Origin: Thiogranum sp.
GTDB lineage: Bacteria > Pseudomonadota > Gammaproteobacteria > DSM-19610
Assembly (NCBI GenBank): GCA_030148805.1
Contig: JASBSS010000035.1
Coordinates: 186,001-250,000, forward strand
Direction: 5' to 3'
Length of the DNA: 64,000 nucleotides
The notes beneath the pieces are model-generated. The model searched no databases, had not been told where the DNA came from, and worked only from the letters and a program-made list of their open reading frames with translations. Each line of letters starts with the position of its first letter. The stretch's first letter is position 1. Shown here in pieces: positions 40,168 through 47,998 of the stretch. The translations under genes and the position numbers were made by a program.

Positions 40168-42329
40168 GCGGCCGCCGCATGGGCATCTGGCCCATGCTGG
40201 TTTTGTTCGTATTGCTGCTGATGTCGTTATCGCTGATGAGCGATGCGACCAATAATTCCGAGCGCTTCGGTCAGCTCTACTCCTGGCTGTTGTTGATCAA
40301 CGCACTCGGGCTGGTGGTGTTGATCGGGCTGATCGGCAGCAACCTCTACTGGCTGGTGTCGCAGAATCGCGCGCGCGCCCCGGGCGCGCAACTGACCTCG
40401 CGCCTGGTGGTCACGTTTGTGATCCTCGCCGTGGTGCCGATCGGCGTGGTTTACTATTTTTCCCTGCAATATCTGCAGCGCGGTATCGACTCCTGGTTCG
40501 ACGTGCAGATCGAACAGGCGCTCGACGATGCCCTTGAGCTGGGGCGCGGCGCGCTCGATGTACGCCTCAACGATCTGCTCCAGGTGACAGAGAAGATCGC
40601 CGACGAAGTCGCCGACATGTCGCCGGCCACTATTCCCATCGGCCTGTACGACATGCGCGTGCTCAGCGGTGCCGCCGAGCTGACCTTGTTCGGCCTGGAC
40701 GGGCGGATTATCGCCTCCAGCAGCGCCGAGGGCATCGGTATCGTGCCGGATCGGCCGAGCGAACAGGTATTGATGTCGCTCTCCCAGGGGCGCTCGTATG
40801 TCGGCATCGATCCGGTGGGCGACTCCGGTTTGCACGTGCGCGCGGTGGTGCCGGTGCTGACGACGAAATCCGGCAGCGAGCCACAGACGCTGCAAGCGCT
40901 CTACCGCATACCGCGGCGGCTCAACGTGCTCGCCAACAACGTCGAAAATCAGATTGTGCGTTACAAAAAGCTGGCCTATCTGCGCACGCCGCTGAAATAC
41001 AGCTACATTCTCACCTTGTCGCTGGTGCTGGTTCTGAGCCTGTTGTCCGCAGTCTGGGCGGCATTTTATTCGGCGCGCCGCATGGTCGAGCCGATCGCGA
41101 TACTGGCCGACGGTACCCGTGCCGTGGCCGAGGGCGATTACAGCAAACGCCTGCCGGTGACCAGTGAAGACGAACTGGGGTTTCTGGTGCGCTCGTTCAA
41201 CGACATGACCCGGCGGCTGGCGCGGGCGCGCGATCAGGCGCGCGTCAGTCAGGGCGAGGTGGAGCGCCAGCGCGCCTACCTGGAGACGGTCCTGGGCAGT
41301 CTGTCCTCGGGCGTGATCAGCATCGGTCCGGCCGACGAATTGCGCACCGTCAATGAGGCGGCCTGTCAGATCCTGGGCATGGACCTGAGCGGCCAGCTGG
41401 GGCACCGGCTGGCCGATATCGGGCAACGGTTCAGCTTCATCGAGCCGCTGATCGCCGCCATCCAGACCCATCAGGCCGAGTCGCTGAACGAATGGCAGGG
41501 TCAGGTCGAACTGCACGACAGCGGCGGGCGCCGGGTGCTGATGTGCCGCAGTACCGCCTTGCCGGTGAGCGAGGAGCTGGCTGGCGGCCAGGTGGTGGTT
41601 TTCGACGATGTCACCGATCTGATGCGGGCCCAGCGCGATGCCGCCTGGGGCGATGTCGCCCGCCGCCTGGCGCACGAAATCAAGAATCCGCTGACGCCGA
41701 TCCAGCTGTCGGCCGAACGCCTGCGACGCAAATATCTGACCTCCATGCGCCACGAAGACGCCGAGGTGCTGGATCGGGCCACCCGCACCATCGGTCAACA
41801 GGTGGAGACGCTCAAGGAGATGGTCAACGCCTTCGGTGACTATGCGCGCGCGCCGCAGCTGCAGCTCGGTCCGCTCGACCTGTACGAACTGATCCGCGAC
41901 GTGGCCGATCTCTACAAGGGTTCGCGGCTGCGTATCCGTCTCGATCTGGCCGAACCGGTGCCGATGTTGCAGGCAGACGCCGGACGTTTGCGTCAATTGC
42001 TGCACAATCTCTTCAAAAACGCCCTGGAGGCGGTGCGCGAGCGCGCGCGCGGCGAGCTCAAGGTGCGCTCGCGCTGGACGCTGGAGGCCGGCGAGCGCTT
42101 CATCGACCTGAGCTTCGAGGACAACGGCAACGGTTTCAGCGACGAAGTGCTGGAGCGTTTGTTCGAGCCCTACGTCACGACCAAGACGCGCGGCACCGGG
42201 CTCGGATTGGCGATCGTGAAGAAGATCGTCGAGGAGCACAACGGGCAGATCCGGGCGCAGAACACCGCCGAGCATCATGCCAGTATTGAAATCCGTTTTC
42301 ATGCCGAAACACAAAGCACTGTAACCTGA
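40149..42329 (+). CDS. ntrY: NtrY-type sensor histidine kinase
   Basis: A 726-residue membrane kinase. The start is ATG 40149, 19 bases inside the DUF4390 gene; ATG 40179 (MGIWPML) is the alternative. Two membrane spans lie near the N-terminus and a third at about residue 90, followed by a sensing region, a further span near residue 300, HAMP, PAS (about 375-480), and the kinase core with H508 in RRLAHEIKNPLTPIQLSAER and ATPase motifs NLFKNALEAV, FEDNGNGF and GTGLGLAIVKKI. NtrY phosphorylates NtrX; in proteobacteria the pair is tied to nitrogen, respiration and cell-envelope control. Confidence 0.95.
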   Translation: MAAAAVSGRRMGIWPMLVLFVLLLMSLSLMSDATNNSERFGQLYSWLLLINALGLVVLIGLIGSNLYWLVSQNRARAPGAQLTSRLVVTFVILAVVPIGVVYYFSLQYLQRGIDSWFDVQIEQALDDALELGRGALDVRLNDLLQVTEKIADEVADMSPATIPIGLYDMRVLSGAAELTLFGLDGRIIASSSAEGIGIVPDRPSEQVLMSLSQGRSYVGIDPVGDSGLHVRAVVPVLTTKSGSEPQTLQALYRIPRRLNVLANNVENQIVRYKKLAYLRTPLKYSYILTLSLVLVLSLLSAVWAAFYSARRMVEPIAILADGTRAVAEGDYSKRLPVTSEDELGFLVRSFNDMTRRLARARDQARVSQGEVERQRAYLETVLGSLSSGVISIGPADELRTVNEAACQILGMDLSGQLGHRLADIGQRFSFIEPLIAAIQTHQAESLNEWQGQVELHDSGGRRVLMCRSTALPVSEELAGGQVVVFDDVTDLMRAQRDAAWGDVARRLAHEIKNPLTPIQLSAERLRRKYLTSMRHEDAEVLDRATRTIGQQVETLKEMVNAFGDYARAPQLQLGPLDLYELIRDVADLYKGSRLRIRLDLAEPVPMLQADAGRLRQLLHNLFKNALEAVRERARGELKVRSRWTLEAGERFIDLSFEDNGNGFSDEVLERLFEPYVTTKTRGTGLGLAIVKKIVEEHNGQIRAQNTAEHHASIEIRFHAETQSTVT

Positions 42330-42409
42330 CAGGGGCTGCTCCTATAATGGTGGCACGCACGCGCGCGACAACCGAAGTTCCGAACAACAGAAGAGAAACG
42401 GGAATCCCT

Positions 42410-43786
42410 ATGTCCTCCGGCCACATTCTGGTGGTAGACGACGAACCGGATATTCGCAATCTGGTCAAGGAAATCCTTGAAGACGAGGGTTTCGAGGTCA
42501 GCGTCGCGCACAGCGGCGAAAGCGCCCGGCAGGCGCGGCGCATGCGCCGCCCGGATCTGATCCTGCTGGACATCTGGATGGACGACGTCGACGGCATCAC
42601 CCTGCTGCGCGAGTGGTCCGAAGGCGGCAGCCTGCCCTGCCCGATCATCATCATGTCGGGCCACGCCACGGTGGAAACGGCCGTCGAGGCGACCCGGCTC
42701 GGGGCCTACGACTTCATCGAAAAACCCATCTCCCTGGCCAAGTTGCTGTTGGTGGTCAACCGGGCACTGGAAGCCGGGCGGCTGAAAACCGAAAACCAGG
42801 GCTTGAAGCGTCAGGTTCAACCGGTCTCGGAGCCGGCGGGTAAAAGCGAAATCATGCAGTCGCTGCGCGAGCAGGCGCGTAAAATCGCCCAGCACAACAC
42901 CTGGGTGTTGATCAGCGGCGAGCCGGGGGCCGGCAAGGAGGTGGTGGCGCGTTACATCCATGCCCAGAGTCCCTTGCGCGAGCGGCCCTTCGTCGAGGTC
43001 GCGGTCGGTTCCATGTCGGCCGAGCATTCGGCGGTGGAACTGTTCGGGTCCGAGGAGGGCGAGCGCATTGTCTACGGCCGGCTGGAGCAGGCCAACGGGG
43101 GTACCTTGCTGCTGGCCAGCATCGCCGACATGGATCTTCAGACCCAGGCGCGTCTGCTGAGTGTCTTTCAGACCCATTCCTTTCTGCGCATGGGTGGCAC
43201 CGAGCCGGTGCCGGTCGATATCCGCGTCATCGCCACCACCTCGCGCGATCTGGAGCAGGAGGTGCGCGAGGGGCGTTTTCGCGAGGATCTGTACTACCAC
43301 CTCAACGTGGTGCCGCTGACGGTGCCGCCGCTGCGCGCCCACGCCGCCGATGTGCCGGAGTTGCTGAACTTCTATGTCGATCGTTTCGTCATGCAGGAGA
43401 ATCTCCCCTATCGCGAATTTTCCATCGCCGCGCAGAACCGGCTGCGCCACTACAGCTGGCCGGGCAACAACCGCGAGTTGAAGAACCTGGTGCAGCGGCT
43501 GTTGATCCTCGGCCAGGGTCCGGTGATAGACACCGACGAGGTGGAAGGCGCGCTGCAGCAGTTCAACGAGACCAGCGAGACGGCGGCCGCCTCGCGGGCC
43601 AGCCTGCCGCTGGATCTGCCCTTGCGCGAGGCGCGCGAGCAGTTCGAGAAGGTCTATCTGGAACATCAGCTGCAGGAAGTCGGCGGCAGTGTCGGCAAGC
43701 TGGCCAAACGCGTGGGCATGGAGCGCACGCATTTGTATCGCAAGCTGCGCGGCTTGGGCATCGACTTCAAGAAAGGCAATGACTAG
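42410..43786 (+). CDS. ntrX: NtrX-type response regulator with degenerate AAA+ domain
   Basis: A 458-residue regulator: receiver (D54 in LILLDIWMDDVDG), AAA+ region and a C-terminal Fis-type helix-turn-helix (VGGSVGKLAKRVGMERTHLYRKL). The Walker A loop GEPGAGKE (170-177) is kept, but the sigma54-contact loop GAFTGA is missing (the region reads ELFGSEEGERIVYG) and Walker B is LLLASI instead of LFLDEI (about 233-238), so ATP hydrolysis and sigma54 activation are unlikely. It probably binds DNA as a phosphorylation-controlled repressor or sigma70 regulator. TATAAT at 42343-42348 could be an internal promoter -10 box, but no -35 is evident. Confidence 0.93.
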   Translation: MSSGHILVVDDEPDIRNLVKEILEDEGFEVSVAHSGESARQARRMRRPDLILLDIWMDDVDGITLLREWSEGGSLPCPIIIMSGHATVETAVEATRLGAYDFIEKPISLAKLLLVVNRALEAGRLKTENQGLKRQVQPVSEPAGKSEIMQSLREQARKIAQHNTWVLISGEPGAGKEVVARYIHAQSPLRERPFVEVAVGSMSAEHSAVELFGSEEGERIVYGRLEQANGGTLLLASIADMDLQTQARLLSVFQTHSFLRMGGTEPVPVDIRVIATTSRDLEQEVREGRFREDLYYHLNVVPLTVPPLRAHAADVPELLNFYVDRFVMQENLPYREFSIAAQNRLRHYSWPGNNRELKNLVQRLLILGQGPVIDTDEVEGALQQFNETSETAAASRASLPLDLPLREAREQFEKVYLEHQLQEVGGSVGKLAKRVGMERTHLYRKLRGLGIDFKKGND

Positions 43787-43798
43787 GCGGATGGCGGT

Positions 43799-45172
43799 AT
43801 GAAAATCATCATTCTGGGCGCCGGGCAGGTGGGGTCGTCGGTGGCGCAGAACCTGGCCAGCGAGGCCAACGACATCACCGTCGTCGACAGCCGGCCGGAG
43901 ATCCTGCGCGAATTGCAGGACCGCATCGACATCCGCACCATTGTCGGTGCCGCCTCGCACCCCGAGGTGCTGACCCGCGCCGGCGCCGAGGACGCCGACA
44001 TGATCCTGGCGGTGACCAACAGCGACGAGACCAACATGGTCGCCTGCCAGGTGGCCTACACCCTGTTCCATACGCCGATCAAGGTGGCGCGGGTACGCGC
44101 CCAGCCCTATCTGCGCTATCCCAAGCTGTTCACCCAGGAAGCCCTGCCGATCGACGTGCTGATCAGCCCGGAGCAGCTGGTGACCGATTACATCAGCCGC
44201 CTGATCGAACAGCCCGAGGCTCTGCAGGTGCTTGACTTCGCCGGCGGGCGGGTGCAGCTGGTGGCGGTGCGCGCCGTCCAGGGCGGGCCGCTGGTCGGCC
44301 AGGAACTGCGCGAACTCAAGCAGCACATGCCCGGCATCGACGCCCGGGTGGCGGCTATTTTCCGTCGCGGTCGCGCGATCCTGCCGCAGGGCGATACCGT
44401 CATCGAGGCCAACGACGAGGTCTTCTTCGTCGCCGCGCGCAAGGACATCCGCGCCATCACCAGTGAGCTGCGCGACCTCGACAAGCCGGTCAAGCGGGTG
44501 ATGATCGCCGGCGGCGGCAACATCGGCCTGCGCCTGGCCGAATCGATCGAGGCGCGCTATCAGGTCAAGCTGATCGACTGCGACGCGGAGACCGCGCGCC
44601 GCCTGTCCGAGCAGCTCGACCGCGCCATCGTCCTGTTGGGCGATGCCGCCGACGAGGAGCTGCTGCTGGAGGAGAACATCGAAAACACCGACGTCTTCTG
44701 CGCGTTGACCAACGACGAGGAGGCCAACATCCTGTCGGCCATGTTGGCCAAGAGGCTCGGGGCGCGCAAGGTGATGTCGCTGATCAACCGGCCGTCCTAC
44801 GTGGACCTGGTGCAGAGCGAGGCCATCGACATCGCCATCTCGCCGCAGCAGGCCACCATCGGCAGCCTGCTCACCCATGTGCGTCGCGGCGACGTGGCCG
44901 CCGTGCATTCGCTGCGCCGCGGCGCCGCCGAGGCCATCGAGGCGGTGGCTCACGGCGACAACAAGACCTCCAAGGTGGTCGGCAAGGCCATAGACGAAAT
45001 CAAGCTGCCTCCGGGAACTACCATCGGCGCCGTGGTGCGCGGCGAGCAGGTGCTCATCGCCCACGACGACACCGTGATCGAAAGCGAGGACCACGTGATT
45101 CTGTTCGTTGTCGACAAGCGGCACATCACCAGCGTGGAGCGACTGTTCCAGGTCAACGTGACGTTCTTCTGA
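43799..45172 (+). CDS. trkA: Trk potassium uptake regulatory protein TrkA
   Basis: Cytoplasmic NAD(H)/ATP-binding gating subunit of the Trk potassium channel. The 457-residue protein is a tandem of two RCK units: N-terminal Rossmann loop [17 protein letters not shown] with TrkA_C, then a second loop [17 protein letters not shown] with a second TrkA_C ([16 protein letters not shown]). It is 12 bases after ntrX and six before trkH, the conserved ntrYX-trkAH order. Confidence 0.98.
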   Translation: MKIIILGAGQVGSSVAQNLASEANDITVVDSRPEILRELQDRIDIRTIVGAASHPEVLTRAGAEDADMILAVTNSDETNMVACQVAYTLFHTPIKVARVRAQPYLRYPKLFTQEALPIDVLISPEQLVTDYISRLIEQPEALQVLDFAGGRVQLVAVRAVQGGPLVGQELRELKQHMPGIDARVAAIFRRGRAILPQGDTVIEANDEVFFVAARKDIRAITSELRDLDKPVKRVMIAGGGNIGLRLAESIEARYQVKLIDCDAETARRLSEQLDRAIVLLGDAADEELLLEENIENTDVFCALTNDEEANILSAMLAKRLGARKVMSLINRPSYVDLVQSEAIDIAISPQQATIGSLLTHVRRGDVAAVHSLRRGAAEAIEAVAHGDNKTSKVVGKAIDEIKLPPGTTIGAVVRGEQVLIAHDDTVIESEDHVILFVVDKRHITSVERLFQVNVTFF

Positions 45173-45178
45173 GCGGCG

Positions 45179-46630
45179 ATGCGTTTCGCGACCATACAGC
45201 GCATCCTAGGCCTGCTGCTCATGTTCTCGGCGGTGACCATGCTGCCGCCGCTGATCATCGCGCTGACCATGGACGAGCGCGGCTACACCGACTTTTCCCT
45301 GACCATGCTGGTGGTGCTGGCCGCCGGTCTGTTCGCCTGGTATCCGGTGCGCAAGCGGCGCCAGGAGCTGCGGGTGCGCGACGGCTTCGTCATCGTGTCG
45401 CTATTCTGGGTGGTGCTGGCGCTGGTCGGTTCATTGCCGTTTCTGTTTGCCGACCAGCCCGAGATGAGCTTCACCGATGCGTTTTTCGAGTCCACCTCGG
45501 GGCTGACCACCACCGGTGCCACGGTGCTCACCGGCATCGATCACCTGCCCTGGTCGATCCAGTTCTACCGGCAGGAACTGCAATGGTTGGGCGGCATGGG
45601 GATCATCGTGCTGGCCGTGGCGATCCTGCCCATGCTGGGCATCGGCGGCATGCAGCTGTATCGCGCCGAAACGCCCGGGCCGATGAAGGACAACAAGCTG
45701 ACGCCGCGCATCACCGAGACCGCCAAGGCCTTGTGGTACATCTACCTCGGGCTGACCGTGAGTTGCGCCGCCGCCTATTGGCTGGCCGGCATGGACCTGT
45801 TCGACGCGGTCTGCCACAGCTTTTCCACCGTCGCCATCGGCGGATTTTCCACCCACGACCTCAGCATCGGCTATTTCAACAGCCCGGCGATCGAGATGGT
45901 GGCGGTGGTGTTCATGCTCCTGGCCGGCGTCAACTTCTCCCTGCACTACCTCTCCTGGCGTTCGGTCAGCGTATTGACCTATTTTCGCGATTCGGAATTC
46001 AGGACCTATATTTCCGTGCTCGCGCTGGTCTCGGTGATCACCGTGGTCTATCTGTATCTCAGTGGCGCGTTTCCCGATCCCGCCGACGCCCTGCACCACG
46101 GTATCTTTCAGGTGGTCTCGATCGGCACCACCACCGGCTTCACCACCGCGGCCTATTTCCACTGGCCCGGTTTTCTGCCGGTGATGCTGTTGTTCACCAG
46201 TTTCATCGGCGGTTGCGCCGGTTCCACCGGCGGCGGGATGAAGGTCATCCGCTTTTTGCTGCTGTTCAAGCAGGGGATTCGCGAAATCAGCCGGCTGGTG
46301 CATCCCAACGCCCAGATCCCGGTCAAGGTGGGCAACAAAGCCATGCCCGAGCGGGTGGTCGAGGCCGTGTGGGGTTTCTTCGCCACCTATGTCGGCTGTT
46401 TCACCCTGATGATGCTGGTACTGCTGGCCACCGGGTTGGACCAGGTCACCTCGTTTTCCGCCGTCGCCGCCTGCCTCAACAACCTGGGCCCGGGCCTGGG
46501 CGCGGTCGGTTATCATTACGGCGAGCTCAATAACACCGCCAAATGGGTGCTGAGCCTGGCGATGATCCTGGGTCGGCTGGAGATCTTCACCCTGCTGGTG
46601 CTGCTGACCCCGGCCTTCTGGCGGCGTTGA
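45179..46630 (+). CDS. trkH: Trk potassium uptake channel TrkH
   Basis: Membrane pore of the Trk system, 483 residues with about ten hydrophobic helices. The four filter loops are visible: ESTSGLTTTGATVL, HSFSTVAIGGFSTHDLS, VVSIGTTTGFTTA and AACLNNLGPGLGAVG. Works with TrkA to take up K+ under osmotic stress. The stop is one base before the next GTG. Confidence 0.98.
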   Translation: MRFATIQRILGLLLMFSAVTMLPPLIIALTMDERGYTDFSLTMLVVLAAGLFAWYPVRKRRQELRVRDGFVIVSLFWVVLALVGSLPFLFADQPEMSFTDAFFESTSGLTTTGATVLTGIDHLPWSIQFYRQELQWLGGMGIIVLAVAILPMLGIGGMQLYRAETPGPMKDNKLTPRITETAKALWYIYLGLTVSCAAAYWLAGMDLFDAVCHSFSTVAIGGFSTHDLSIGYFNSPAIEMVAVVFMLLAGVNFSLHYLSWRSVSVLTYFRDSEFRTYISVLALVSVITVVYLYLSGAFPDPADALHHGIFQVVSIGTTTGFTTAAYFHWPGFLPVMLLFTSFIGGCAGSTGGGMKVIRFLLLFKQGIREISRLVHPNAQIPVKVGNKAMPERVVEAVWGFFATYVGCFTLMMLVLLATGLDQVTSFSAVAACLNNLGPGLGAVGYHYGELNNTAKWVLSLAMILGRLEIFTLLVLLTPAFWRR

Positions 46631-46631
46631 C

Positions 46632-46832
46632 GTGGCCGGGCCGCGCGCCGATCGGCTGCCGCGGTGGGCCGGGTGGCTCGCGCAGGACGCCGACGGCGCC
46701 TGGTGGGCGTTTGAAATCGAGCCGCTGCCCCACCATTGTGGCTGGTACGAGAACGAAATCGGCCGCTACCAGGCCGTGGGAAAAGACGAGCCCAACCCCG
46801 ATTGGCAGCGAACGTTGCGGAAATTGCGATGA
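46632..46832 (+). CDS. Small conserved protein downstream of trkH
   Basis: A 66-residue protein from GTG 46632, one base after the trkH stop. Its pattern, RWAGWLAQDADGAWWAFEIEP then GWYENEIGRY and NPDWQRTLRKL, is that of a small Trp-rich family I have seen in proteobacterial genomes, without a known function. Its last four bases overlap the TPR gene start (ATGA), so it is translated within the same unit. Confidence 0.75.
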   Translation: MAGPRADRLPRWAGWLAQDADGAWWAFEIEPLPHHCGWYENEIGRYQAVGKDEPNPDWQRTLRKLR

Positions 46833-47152
46833 ACATGATCGAAAATCTGAAAAAAATGCTGGAAAATGGTCAGGACTCGGCGCTGCTGCGCTACAGCCTC
46901 GGCACCGCCTGTCAGAAATCCGGCGATCTATCCCAGGCCCGCGAGCACCTGACCGCCGCGGTAACCCAGGACCCCGGTTACTCGGCCGCCTGGAAGGCCT
47001 ATGGAAAACTGCTCGCCGAACTCGATCAGCCGCGCGAGGCCGCCGATGCCTTCACCCAGGGCATCGCCGTGGCCGAGAAGAAAGGCGACATCCAGGCGGC
47101 GAAAGAAATGAAAGTGTTTTTGAAGCGCGTTCAGAAGCAGCTGAATGGATAG
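46829..47152 (+). CDS. TPR-repeat protein
   Basis: A 107-residue protein from ATG 46829 with GGAA ahead of it. After a short helix (MIENLKKMLENGQD) come two to three TPR motifs: ALLRYSLGTACQKSGDLSQA, AAWKAYGKLLAELDQPREA and ADAFTQGIAVAEKKGDIQ. Such proteins mediate protein contacts; no partner can be named. It is the last core gene before the AT-rich island and is followed directly by a hairpin. Confidence 0.82.
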   Translation: MNMIENLKKMLENGQDSALLRYSLGTACQKSGDLSQAREHLTAAVTQDPGYSAAWKAYGKLLAELDQPREAADAFTQGIAVAEKKGDIQAAKEMKVFLKRVQKQLNG

Positions 47153-47174
47153 AAAAACCCACTTTGTGAGTTTT
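47153..47174. terminator. Bidirectional hairpin at the left edge of the AT-rich island
   Basis: Nine-base arms (AAAACCCAC / GTGAGTTTT) with a TTT loop start right after the TPR-gene stop. Read on the minus strand all nine pairs form (one G-T) and five T follow, so it can end the minus-strand tRNA transcript; on the plus strand one mismatch is present and only four T follow. Confidence 0.6.
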
Positions 47175-47498
47175 CCTGCCCAATAAATAACTGTATTGCC
47201 TACTTTTATGAAATTTAACCTAGATCGGGCGATTGTATGCTTAACAAAGCAAATATCATCGGGGAGCTATGACTCATAAATAGCTCCAAGGAGAAATAAA
47301 CAAGATTGATGCAACTTTAGGTTGCTAAATACATAAGCAGAATGCTATACAGGTAGCACTTGTATACTTTTAGTTTATGTATGCGGCCCTGGAATATTTA
47401 GTATCCCGTCGCGATGACGCCATTAGCCTTACGCAGCACATGTCTTTGGCGTTGGGCAATCTAAGTTTTTGAGTTTGTGGATGTTGTTTAATTGGTGA
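47175..47498. other. AT-rich stretch without a gene
   Basis: About 320 bases, much lower in GC than the flanks, between the TPR-gene hairpin and the first tRNA-like gene. Only very short frames occur, for example ATG ACT CAT AAA TAG at 47269-47283 after a GGGGAG. A small hairpin TATACA/TGTATA lies near 47351-47371. Nothing convincing as a protein or known RNA. Confidence 0.5.
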
Positions 47499-47570
47499 GC
47501 GGGCGACGAGAGTTGAACTCGTGTTTTGCTCCTGGGGAGGACACCTGTTCTACCGTTGAACTACGCCCGC
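47499..47570 (-). tRNA. tRNA-Gly-like gene, probable anticodon CCC, degenerate anticodon stem
   Basis: On the minus strand the ends GCGGGCG / CGCCCGC pair over 7 bases, the D arm is GTTC-AACGGTA-GAAC as in tRNA-Gly, and the T arm ACGAG-TTCAACT-CTCGT is perfect with a canonical loop. The middle is poor: the best anticodon loop CTCCCCA (U33, anticodon CCC, reads GGG) has stem GTGTC/GGAGC with one mismatch and G-U pairs, and one extra base is needed after the D stem. An alternative fold pairs TCCT with AGGA. The 3' side reads TCACCA, not CCA directly. It may be a decaying tRNA or one with a non-standard fold. Confidence 0.65.
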
Positions 47571-47575
47571 ATTGT

Positions 47576-47661
47576 TGGTGCCTAGGCCGGGGGTCGAACC
47601 CGGAAGTGCGATGCACGACCGATTAGGAGTCGGTTGCGTTTGCCAATTTCGCCACCTAGGC
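47576..47661 (-). tRNA. Class II leucine-type tRNA with anticodon CCU
   Basis: On the minus strand all arms pair: acceptor GCCTAGG/CCTAGGC, D arm GCG...CGC with loop AAATTGGCAAA, anticodon stem ACCGA/TCGGT with 7-base loop CTCCTAA, a long variable arm (GTGC-ATC-GCAC), T arm CCGGG-TTCGACC-CCCGG, discriminator A and encoded CCA (47578-47576). The long variable arm, A73 and the D-arm text TGGCGAAATTGGCAAACGC are leucine-type, but the anticodon at 34-36 is CCU, which reads the arginine codon AGG. Leucyl-tRNA synthetase of bacteria generally does not read the anticodon, so mischarging of AGG with Leu is predicted, not shown. It lies five bases upstream of the Gly-like gene on the same strand. Confidence 0.88.
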
Positions 47662-47668
47662 ATTAACC

Positions 47669-47688
47669 GGGCCTGCTCTAACAGGCCC
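47669..47688. repeat. Perfect hairpin 5' of the leucine-type tRNA
   Basis: GGGCCTG / CAGGCCC arms with loop CTCTAA. On the plus strand it is followed by ACCTTTTT, so it could terminate plus-strand RNA; on the minus strand it lies 7 bases upstream of the tRNA 5' end and would be part of its leader. Confidence 0.7.
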
Positions 47689-47699
47689 ACCTTTTTCAA

Positions 47700-47783
47700 A
47701 CCACGCCACTATATATGGTGTGGTATTTTGGCAGCCTACACTATATCGTAGTGGGGCTGCAAGCACTCTCCCGTATAGAGTGC
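47700..47783. repeat. Three tandem hairpins
   Basis: Three inverted repeats follow each other almost without spacer. Hairpin 1 (47700-47724): 9 pairs ACCACGCCA/TGGTGTGGT, 7-base loop. Hairpin 2 (47731-47760): 6 pairs GCAGCC/GGCTGC, a small internal loop, then CACTA/TAGTG with 5-base loop. Hairpin 3 (47763-47783): 7 pairs GCACTCT/AGAGTGC, 7-base loop. They lie between the minus-strand tRNA genes and the plus-strand operon. TATAAT at 47790-47795 directly follows and may be its -10 box, though no good -35 is seen. Confidence 0.65.
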
Positions 47784-47795
47784 TAACGATATAAT

Positions 47796-47998
47796 CTCGT
47801 GAGTTCAGTAGGTTGGTGAGGGTATTCGAATATGCGGAAACGCTGAATGACTGACCGTAAGAGTGACTCCAGGCAGCAGTGTTTTGATCGATGGTGAAGC
47901 AAATACTGCAGCGGAGCCGCTACCCCGGCAATCAAAATCGTTTCCGATAGGCCCGTCAAACTAGAATCCTTTTCAAGGAATAGTCAAAAGGATTGACT
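47796..47998 (+). promoter_or_regulatory. Long structured leader of the membrane protein/ImmA operon, with SD-sequestering hairpin
   Basis: About 200 bases without a gene before ATG 47999. TTTTGAT (47882-47888) can pair with ATCAAAA (47931-47937), enclosing AGCGG/CCGCT. Closest to the start, AATCCTTTT (47965-47973) pairs perfectly with AAAAGGATT (47986-47994) over nine bases, burying the AAGGA ribosome-binding site. The loop holds another AAGGAA. This suggests translation is off until the hairpin is opened. Confidence 0.5.

Noticed and set aside
40227-42314. A 695-codon minus-strand frame opposite ntrY
   Set aside because: Antisense of a well-supported kinase gene, with the same compositional bias as other shadow frames.
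42343-42348. TATAAT before ntrX as a complete promoter
   Set aside because: No acceptable -35 box 16-18 bases upstream and no extended -10; the gene is probably read from ntrY.
42299-45124. A 941-codon open frame on the minus strand opposite ntrX and trkA
   Set aside because: It is antisense to two clear genes in GC-rich DNA, where reverse frames often stay open; its His/Gln/Gly-rich translation has no family features.
47671-47783. Hairpins read as integron attC sites
   Set aside because: The core GTTRRRY and its complement are not found in the expected positions, and there is no integron integrase or cassette order.
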